This document shows, piece after piece, positions 15,582 to 20,345 of a DNA stretch of 20,345 bases. Below the pieces are notes generated by a model that saw only the letters and a list, made by a program, of their open reading frames with translations, ran no database searches and was not told where the DNA came from. Location of the stretch: IMG/VR virus record IMGVR_UViG_3300021963_000817, positions 1 through 20,345 of that record, one strand, 5' to 3'. This DNA comes from a virus. Made by a program: the position numbers and the translations under genes. Position 1 is the stretch's first letter; the number at the start of each line of letters is the position of its first letter.

Positions 15582-16226
15582 TTATTTTTTCTTTATGCTT
15601 TCAAATGTTAAAACAATATCTTCCCCAACCGCTTCGCTCATAACTACCTCAAAATCTTTGAAGGTTTCCTCAAAGGCTAGATTGAAATAGTTAGTAGCTT
15701 TTATGCCATACTTTTTGATCATGTAAGCCATTGTTTCGGCTTGTCTATCCAATGCCGTCTTTTTATTTGCGTTTCTCAATCCTTTCTTTTCAAGGCCTAT
15801 CCCTAACGCAACATCACGCCTAACGCTTGATATTTTAGCCTTACCGCTTGAGATATATCTTTTAAGCGATTCAATACCGCTTTGAGGCATCCCATAGTTA
15901 CGATATTGATATGGCGAATTAGGAGCGTTTTTACTTGATGCCACACCCTTAACACCCTGATTCGGATAGTCGTAATAATCGAGCATCCGAAGCCTGAACG
16001 TTTCAATACCAGGTTGCCTCTCAATCTCACTAGCCATTGACTTCAACAACTCACCGCTCGAAGTAATCTTTTTTTGATCGGCATACTTTGCGATATTCGT
16101 TTGTAACAAAGCACCATATTGCTCAAGCACACCACTGACAACATTAAATTCAGCAATGCCCTCACCCGCTAACCCTTCAAGCTCGCTAAGTGCCTTTTTT
16201 TGTGCTTTGCTGATATTGATACTCAT
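15582..16226 (-). CDS. HK97 gp10-like tail completion / neck protein, putative
   Basis: The 214-aa product is helical at the start (MSINISKAQKKALSELEGLA), then has TNIAKYADQKKITSSGELLK followed by beta strands around FRLRMLDYYDYPNQGVKG. Near the end are DRQAETMAYMIKKYGIKATN and YFNLAFEETF. The KITSSGELLKSM-to-YYxYPNxGVKG pattern and the KYGIKATNYF ending match gp10-type proteins, where a helix-strand core attaches at the neck or tail end. The similarity is by pattern and not certain. The ATG lies inside the -1 frame extension of the upstream chaperone (41 bp overlap), so frameshifting ribosomes would stop within this gene, at 16186. Confidence 0.75.
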   Translation of the reverse strand: MSINISKAQKKALSELEGLAGEGIAEFNVVSGVLEQYGALLQTNIAKYADQKKITSSGELLKSMASEIERQPGIETFRLRMLDYYDYPNQGVKGVASSKNAPNSPYQYRNYGMPQSGIESLKRYISSGKAKISSVRRDVALGIGLEKKGLRNANKKTALDRQAETMAYMIKKYGIKATNYFNLAFEETFKDFEVVMSEAVGEDIVLTFESIKKK

Positions 16227-16964
16227 CGACTTCTCGTTTCATTTTTAAATACATCAAATCGTTCAAAAATTGAACGACTGGTAATTCATAAACCGCCTCT
16301 AAACTTATTCCCTCAAATTCACTCACTTGCTTTGCATTGTAGATCCACCCGAAGGCGTCTGAAAAATGCTCTTCAATTGTTTTGCTTTTTTTGACTTCCC
16401 CATCCTCCTCGCTATCTCCAATTCCAAAGAGGGATTTGAACTCCCCGTTAAATTGGTTAATAGCGAATAAAAAAAAACCATTGCATGATAACCATGTCTG
16501 AAATCCGCTTGCTTTAAATCATTCGCGTATGTTTCATGCTCCAACACATCATAATTTTCCTTAATATATCCTAACTTCCGCCAGCTCCATTTTAGCGGAG
16601 TGCAAATTGATGCCAAAATGTTGTGCATATTCGCTATCGGATCCTCTTTGCTAAATGTCAAAACCTCAATGTACCTACCCGTATTGAACGGCTTTTTGAT
16701 CTCATAGTTGATATGATACCTTTTGCCGTTCGCCTTGATCATGCTTTGAGGCTTGCTCATTGTCGCCGCATCAATCTTTATATCAAAAATAGCCTTCAAT
16801 TTTTCGCACAATAAGTTGAAGTCCTTAATATGCATATCATCAATCTCTTCGGCCGTTTTGTCCAATAACACTTGAACAAGGCGGCTCGCCTTTTCAATCT
16901 CGTCCGTTTCGATAGACGCGATCGCTTGCAATCTCTGAAATTTGTCAATTGTGAGCTTCATCAT
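16186..16964 (-). CDS. Tail assembly chaperone, long form produced by -1 frameshift (259 aa predicted)
   Basis: The zero frame ends at 16323. A -1 shift at the A7 run (16392-16386) or at the earlier T-rich run (16476-16470) enters a frame open to TAG at 16188-16186. With either slip the product has 259 residues. From the A7 slip the extension is 66 residues. It includes TIEEHFSDAFGWIYNAKQV, FEGISLEAVYELPVVQFLND and LMYLKMKREVDEYQYQQ, which read like a real folded protein. The extension fills the otherwise gene-free 16227-16322 and runs 41 bp into the next gene. This mirrors lambda gpG/gpGT, where a small share of ribosomes makes a longer chaperone that binds the tape measure. Unlike lambda, the tape measure lies about 3.9 kb further on. 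A one-base sequencing error in a homopolymer would give the same picture. Confidence 0.7.
16323..16964 (-). CDS. Tail assembly chaperone, short (zero-frame) form
   Basis: The zero-frame product is 213 aa. It is helical at the start (KFQRLQAIASIETDEIEKA), with DFNLLCEKLKAIFDIKI, a strand-rich middle (IKANGKRYHINYEIKKPFNT) and then DPIANMHNILASICTP and DLKQADFRHGYHAMVFF. The C-terminus is basic (RRMGKSKKAKQLKSIF). The role is inferred from the position before the tail genes, the slippery runs and the -1 extension, as in gpG-type chaperones. There is no signal peptide or membrane segment. The gene starts 15 nt after the terminase stop. Two adjacent ATG codons are present at the start. Confidence 0.8.
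   Translation of the reverse strand: MMKLTIDKFQRLQAIASIETDEIEKASRLVQVLLDKTAEEIDDMHIKDFNLLCEKLKAIFDIKIDAATMSKPQSMIKANGKRYHINYEIKKPFNTGRYIEVLTFSKEDPIANMHNILASICTPLKWSWRKLGYIKENYDVLEHETYANDLKQADFRHGYHAMVFFYSLLTNLTGSSNPSLELEIARRMGKSKKAKQLKSIFQTPSGGSTMQSK
16386..16392 (-). other. Slippery heptamer A_AAA_AAA, candidate -1 frameshift site
   Basis: On the minus strand the zero-frame reading is TCA AAA AAA GCA. The seven A residues at 16392-16386 allow both lysine tRNAs to re-pair perfectly one base back. The next -1 codon is AGC. The site lies 61 nt before the zero-frame stop. No strong hairpin or pseudoknot is seen at the usual 5-9 nt spacing. Confidence 0.6.
16470..16476 (-). other. Alternative slippery heptamer T_TTT_TTT within a T9 run
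   Basis: The zero-frame reading on the minus strand is GTT TTT TTT TAT (16478-16467), within nine T residues at 16477-16469. A -1 shift here enters the same frame as the A7 site. It would replace the basic zero-frame stretch with INQFNGEFKSLFGIGDSEED. It may be a true slip site, or a homopolymer where the base count is wrong. Confidence 0.4.
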
Positions 16965-16979
16965 TTATAAATATACTTT

Positions 16980-18146
16980 TTAAATTACGTGGTACTTACC
17001 TACTTGCTTATGATCGAGGCGGCACTTATTGGCTAAGGCTAAGGCAATTACACAGTCGTCATGAAACCCTTGAGGCGCTGAATATCTCACCCCCGTCGGC
17101 GTGAACTTATATTCAAAAATCTCAAGCTCTTGCCTTATCGGGCCGTCGGGATAAGATATGCTCATCGTCTGAATTGAGCTTGACAACGCCTCCAAAAGTT
17201 GCTGCTTGCTTACGGACGTGAACTTGAACCCGTGCATATTGCTAAACTTTTTTTGCAGCTCCTCAACGATGGCATCACCGACGCCGGTACTATCAATAAC
17301 AACCGGCAAGTTCTTTGGCAGCCTCAAGATCGCCTCTTTTGTCTGCATCCAGTCTTTTTGAAACCGCTCGAAGTGGACGACATTGCCTATCTTATCCATT
17401 CCAACTATGACAGTCCAGTCCACGGACTTTGCCAAATCTATTCCGTAATAAGCCGCCACCCCTTTCGTTTCACGTGTGCAAGCCATGATAAATTCGCTAC
17501 CAAAAGGGTTCGCGGCATTTTCCATTGGATTCGCTAGGTACTCTTGCTCGAACACCACGCTCGGCAATTGCGCCCGTGCCTCATCAATCTCCGTCGGATC
17601 AATATGCGGATTGTCGTAAGTAGTGAACTTGAACGATTGCCATGATGGCTCCCCGCCCCGCATGAACAACGAATAAAAGTAATTCTTACCCCTCGGCGTA
17701 CTTAGGAATATTGCCTTCCCTTTGTAATCGGTAAGCGTGGGCCTTATCGAGTTATTCCAGCCGTCCTCAAGGTTTGCAATATAGCTAGCCTCGTCGATAA
17801 TCACTAAATGGTACTTAGTACCGCGCATCGCGTCTAACCTCTCACCCGTATAAAAGCGGATATTCCCACCCGTTACGAAGTTGATGAATAGATCCGATTC
17901 GTTTTTTTTGTACACCTTGTCAGGCAATTGCTTGCATATCTCTTTGAAAAACATCTTACCGAGCTGATACGTCGGCGTGATATATGCAACGTATTGCCGC
18001 TTCAATGCGCTTTCAATGGCGATATTTTGGCTGATCACCGACTTTCCAAATCTACGCCCCGCCATCATAACACGGAAGCGAGAATCGGACTTAATTACTT
18101 CGAGCTGCTTTTCATGTGGCCTGGGTAGCTTAATTTCCAGATTCAT
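16980..18146 (-). CDS. terL: Terminase large subunit
   Basis: This 388-aa packaging motor has an N-terminal ATPase and C-terminal nuclease. The ATPase shows the Walker A AGRRFGKS (residues 29-36), Walker B with catalytic Glu VIIDEA (115-120) and coupling motif STPRGK (149-154). The nuclease has acidic residues in the expected order: D237 in YYGIDLAK, D285 in VVIDSTGVGD and D363/D364 in GFHDDCVIALA. The length is slightly short for the family but all motifs are present, so it should be active. The gene overlaps the small subunit gene by 17 bp. The chaperone gene follows within 15 nt. Confidence 0.96.
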   Translation of the reverse strand: MNLEIKLPRPHEKQLEVIKSDSRFRVMMAGRRFGKSVISQNIAIESALKRQYVAYITPTYQLGKMFFKEICKQLPDKVYKKNESDLFINFVTGGNIRFYTGERLDAMRGTKYHLVIIDEASYIANLEDGWNNSIRPTLTDYKGKAIFLSTPRGKNYFYSLFMRGGEPSWQSFKFTTYDNPHIDPTEIDEARAQLPSVVFEQEYLANPMENAANPFGSEFIMACTRETKGVAAYYGIDLAKSVDWTVIVGMDKIGNVVHFERFQKDWMQTKEAILRLPKNLPVVIDSTGVGDAIVEELQKKFSNMHGFKFTSVSKQQLLEALSSSIQTMSISYPDGPIRQELEIFEYKFTPTGVRYSAPQGFHDDCVIALALANKCRLDHKQVGKYHVI

Positions 18147-18561
18147 ACTTGATTGTGATCGTGTCGATGTTCGTATTCTCTGTCTGCGCCCTATCTGTCA
18201 TGCCTAATGCGTTTTTGGCGTAGAATATACCCTTACCCTCATTGGCTACGATATCCGTCGCAAGTGCTTTGAACTTGTCGTCCGTTTCCATCATCATTGC
18301 GTAATATGGATGCGTCGGATCTTGCTTTACTTTCCAAACGCCCATAGCAGTATAAAACTCGAAATGATGCCTACGCAACCAATGATACAAAAAGTAGTTA
18401 GTAGTAGGCAAATGCCTTTCCCTTACCTCTACGATCTTGCCCGATCCCGTCGCTACCTCTTTTGTGCTATTGATACAATAGTCGCAATATTCATCTACTA
18501 ATTGATAGAACCTATCTTTATCTATTTCCATAAAAGGCCTTGTTTTTGCTTCTCTTATCAT
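18130..18561 (-). CDS. Terminase small subunit-like protein
   Basis: This 143-aa protein probably recognises phage DNA and loads the large subunit. The N-terminal half contains KDRFYQLVDEYCDYCI and VRERHLPTTNYFLYHWLRRH, a helical pattern consistent with a DNA-binding headpiece. The C-terminal half has GKGIFYAKNALGMTDRAQTE, similar to the FxLKNxxGxxD ending common in small terminases. It overlaps the large subunit gene by 17 bp, the classical terS-terL arrangement. The assignment depends on this context and the C-terminal motif. The upstream leader is A/T-rich. Confidence 0.8.
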   Translation of the reverse strand: MIREAKTRPFMEIDKDRFYQLVDEYCDYCINSTKEVATGSGKIVEVRERHLPTTNYFLYHWLRRHHFEFYTAMGVWKVKQDPTHPYYAMMMETDDKFKALATDIVANEGKGIFYAKNALGMTDRAQTENTNIDTITIKYESGN

Positions 18562-18578
18562 ACATATATATATAAAAT

Positions 18579-18857
18579 TTAGAGGCCTAATTCGGCTTTG
18601 TATTGCCTATATACCAAAACGAGGAACTCGCATACGCACGCATCACACCTCCGATTGTAATCATAAATCGGATCCTTTAACCTCATAACCGCCAAAAGTT
18701 CATTTTGGATGTCATGATTGAAATTGACAAGCTCGCCCGTCTTTATGAACAAGTCATAATGTGGCTGGTATTTTTTAAGCGTCTGAATATGCGCCGGCTC
18801 CTCAAAGGATTGAGCCAAAGGCTTCTCTTCTGGCTTGACCAATTTTTTTATAGTCAT
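18579..18857 (-). CDS. Small conserved-looking protein with Cys cluster, upstream of terminase
   Basis: I do not recognise a function. The start is uncertain. The ATG at 18857 gives 92 aa and a 56-bp overlap with the glycosyltransferase gene; in-frame ATGs at 18878 and 18887 would lengthen the overlap to 77 or 86 bp. A charged N-terminal part is followed by a helical region (YQPHYDLFIKTGELVNFNHD). Then comes IYDYNRRCDACVCEFLVLVY, holding three closely spaced Cys residues. No membrane segment is present. It precedes terS by 17 nt. A role in packaging or DNA recognition is a positional guess. Confidence 0.72.
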   Translation of the reverse strand: MTIKKLVKPEEKPLAQSFEEPAHIQTLKKYQPHYDLFIKTGELVNFNHDIQNELLAVMRLKDPIYDYNRRCDACVCEFLVLVYRQYKAELGL

Positions 18858-19815
18858 ATTTCGTTTTCGCCCACTCATAAAGTTCATTCCCCATACTTTC
18901 CCGTATGGATGGGTTGTTGATTAAATATTTTAAATGTTTGAACCAATCGCTTTGCTTTTTAACGAATAACACCGGAGCATCGCTATCCATTGAGTAAGGC
19001 TCAACATGGCTAACGATACAAGGGATCCGCTTTGAGGCCGCCTCCAGGATTTTGAGGTTTGACTTGCAAGCGTGCCAATCACTTGCCTCTAAAGGTATGA
19101 GCATGATGTCGGCGTGTTCATAGTGCTTCATATACTCATTCGGTAGCGTGCCGTTGAGCTTACGATGTGGGAGCTTGCCGCCATTGGTGAACAGATGAAC
19201 CATATTATCCCAGTACATTTTGCTTATCTCGTCCGTATCGGTATAGCCACCGATCACCATTTCAATATTGTCGTAAATATTCAGCCTCTTGATCGGATTC
19301 GATATGATCCTCAAGTCGTCCATGTGCGTTGATCCTCCGGCCCAAAATATCCTGACCTTATCGCTAGGCTCCCGATGTTCCGTGTATTGATGCTCACCGA
19401 GTGGGATGCAATTAGGCAAGATCACAACTTTATCGTGATACTTCCGCAGCTTACTTGCCAGCCTCTCATTGGTGCAAGTAATCATGTCGGCGTGCTTGAT
19501 GTTATTCAATACCCTTTCGCGGTGAGCGGCGTACACATGATGGATAGGGTGATTATACGGCAAATCCCAGTCATCGTCAAGATCCATGACAACTTTCATC
19601 CCTCCCTCTTTGGTTAGCTCCCAGTCGTTATCATAAACGCTAAACCGATTGTAAAGGACGATCTTGAAATCACGCTCTTTGAGTATATCCTCCGTCACCA
19701 CGTTGCAAATGTGATTATATGAATCAGGCATAAACGCAAGAGGCAACAAAACGCGATGCCATCCACATCCGCTTTCCTTTTGCGCAAGTCCTAGAGCCTG
19801 GATAATCTCACTCAT
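18802..19815 (-). CDS. Glycosyltransferase, GT-B fold, GT4-like
   Basis: The 337-aa product is a predicted sugar transferase. The N-terminal lobe opens with SGCGWHRVLLPLAFM, a glycine-rich acceptor-side loop, and includes MKVVMDLDDDWDLPYNHP. The C-terminal nucleotide-sugar lobe contains RIFWAGGSTHMDDLR (residues 155-169), EYMKHYEHADIMLIPLE and the donor-site stretch ACKSNLKILEAASKRIPCIV (249-268). K251 and E258 are in the usual places of GT-B enzymes. The substrate is unknown. Possible targets are virion proteins, modified phage DNA bases or host surface glycans. The start overlaps the previous gene by 8 bp, so it is part of the late operon and not a stray insertion. Confidence 0.85.
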   Translation of the reverse strand: MSEIIQALGLAQKESGCGWHRVLLPLAFMPDSYNHICNVVTEDILKERDFKIVLYNRFSVYDNDWELTKEGGMKVVMDLDDDWDLPYNHPIHHVYAAHRERVLNNIKHADMITCTNERLASKLRKYHDKVVILPNCIPLGEHQYTEHREPSDKVRIFWAGGSTHMDDLRIISNPIKRLNIYDNIEMVIGGYTDTDEISKMYWDNMVHLFTNGGKLPHRKLNGTLPNEYMKHYEHADIMLIPLEASDWHACKSNLKILEAASKRIPCIVSHVEPYSMDSDAPVLFVKKQSDWFKHLKYLINNPSIRESMGNELYEWAKTKYDYKKIGQARREAFGSIL

Positions 19816-20044
19816 TGATAGCGTTTATAAATTCGTCAAAAGTAACATTGGCAATAAAACTATTTTCGCCCACATTAATCTCAACATACTCACGCCCGTC
19901 CTTAAAACTTCGGCAAGCAAAATCAATCTTAAAAAAACAAAACTCATTCTCAACCAGATCATCCCATCTAAAGTCGGCGCCTAAGTTCTTTAATAACATT
20001 GTGTCGTCCGTGTGTATCAATATCGGTAGTACAATTGGATCCAT
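19808..20044 (-). CDS. Hypothetical protein, 78 aa
   Basis: No family is recognised. The protein is acidic, with an apparent alpha/beta mix (FRWDDLVENEFCFFKIDFAC, YVEINVGENSFIANVTFDEF) and no membrane segment or repeats. It starts 2 nt after the upstream membrane protein stop, and its own stop overlaps the glycosyltransferase start by 8 bp. Tight packing on both sides supports it as a real gene and suggests co-translation with the transferase. Confidence 0.68.
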   Translation of the reverse strand: MDPIVLPILIHTDDTMLLKNLGADFRWDDLVENEFCFFKIDFACRSFKDGREYVEINVGENSFIANVTFDEFINAINE

Positions 20045-20046
20045 AG

Positions 20047-20286
20047 TTATTTGATTTTATGGCCGATAAACCCAGCCGCGAAAATGATTGTTAAAAATTG
20101 GCTAACCTCTATTGGCATAAACCACAAAGCCACGGCAAGCCATACGCTTAAACACGTAACGCAGTCAAAAGGCTTTATCCTTTTTTCGTGTGGGATTTGC
20201 CATGCCTTTTTTATAAAGTAAACTATCTTGGCCACTTTTACAAAGTAGTAAGCCGTCAGGAACGCTGCTAAAATTGTGATATACAT
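20047..20286 (-). CDS. Small membrane protein with C-x2-C motif
   Basis: This 79-aa protein has an N-terminal membrane segment (residues 2-18, YITILAAFLTAYYFVKV). A basic loop leads to PFDCVTCLSVWLAVALW (about residues 39-55), a C-x2-C followed by Trp inside a hydrophobic segment. A third hydrophobic stretch (FLTIIFAAGFIG) comes near the end. The C-x2-C-x3-W arrangement is reminiscent of small bacterial and phage membrane proteins such as DUF1360-type families, but I cannot confirm membership. The role is unknown. It could act at the inner membrane, since it is not in the lysis cassette. Confidence 0.72.
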   Translation of the reverse strand: MYITILAAFLTAYYFVKVAKIVYFIKKAWQIPHEKRIKPFDCVTCLSVWLAVALWFMPIEVSQFLTIIFAAGFIGHKIK

Positions 20287-20345
20287 AACGTTTTTAATTC
20301 TTTTTTAGTTTTTTTAATTACGTCTTTAACGTGTTTTTCTGGGAT
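20268..20345 (-). CDS. C-terminal end of an upstream gene, lysine-rich, cut by the window edge
   Basis: Only one minus-strand frame is open from the right edge. It reads 25 residues, starting IPEKHVKDVIKKTKKELK, and ends at a TAG at 20270-20268. This overlaps the next gene's start by 19 bp, consistent with the overlaps elsewhere. The other two frames stop within 10 codons. The fragment is too short to assign a function. Confidence 0.45.
   Translation of the reverse strand: MPEKHVKDVIKKTKKELKTLCISQF

Noticed and set aside
15803-16030. A 75-codon open frame on the minus strand in another frame
   Set aside because: It lies wholly inside the gp10-like gene, has an arginine-rich, low-complexity-like sequence, and leaves no gap that needs filling.
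16346-16357. CGCC-UUCG-GGUG tetraloop hairpin as a frameshift stimulator
   Set aside because: It starts 28 nt after the A7 heptamer, well beyond the usual 5-9 nt spacer, and has only four base pairs.
1-20345. tRNA genes, CRISPR arrays, insertion sequences, attachment sites and Bacteroidota TAnnTTTG promoters
   Set aside because: Gaps between genes are all under 80 nt and show no repeat-spacer pattern, cloverleaf, terminal inverted repeats or clear promoter match on reading. Weak promoters could be missed by eye.

Overview
The window looks like the late (packaging, structural and lysis) half of a tailed phage or prophage infecting a member of the Bacteroidota. Every supported gene is on the minus strand, so transcription runs from the right end to the left end. 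The host assignment is inferred from two things. The proteins resemble families I know from Bacteroidota phages (scaffold with a small beta domain, tail-tip proteins, W-repeat proteins, XkdF-like protease). Starts are preceded by A/T-rich leaders instead of Shine-Dalgarno sequences. A tape-measure protein and the absence of any recognisable contractile sheath point to a siphovirus. I see no integrase, repressor, tRNA, CRISPR array or insertion sequence.

Order in the direction of transcription: a cut-off lysine-rich reading frame, a small C-x2-C membrane protein, a small unknown protein, a glycosyltransferase and a small Cys-rich protein (20345-18579); small and large terminase (18561-16980); a tail assembly chaperone that appears to be expressed in two forms by -1 frameshifting (16964-16186); a gp10-like completion protein, two large tail-tip or hub proteins and the tape measure (16226-10304); an XkdF-type protease carrying an inserted domain, a scaffold and the major capsid protein (10269-7642); an intrinsic terminator; a putative tail-tube protein; a second long hairpin; a small unknown protein; a portal with a winged-helix and a MuF-like extension; connector and tail-terminator candidates; a W-repeat protein and a two-module adhesin; an unknown protein; and a lysis cassette of two holin-like membrane proteins, a candidate unimolecular spanin and a GH24 lysozyme cut by the left edge.

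The layout is not the usual one. The tail-tip and tape-measure genes lie between the terminase and the capsid genes, and the portal follows the major capsid protein. Genes are packed with overlaps of a few bases, so the two structured gaps flanking the 172-aa structural gene stand out. They probably set the level of capsid and tail-tube messages relative to the rest of the operon.

The most interesting points are the -1 extension of the chaperone, which exactly fills an otherwise empty gap; the candidate u-spanin; the domain fusions in portal and protease; and a short motif (RVIADGG-x2-EG-x2-C) shared by two otherwise unrelated virion proteins. I see no clear new defence or counter-defence system.
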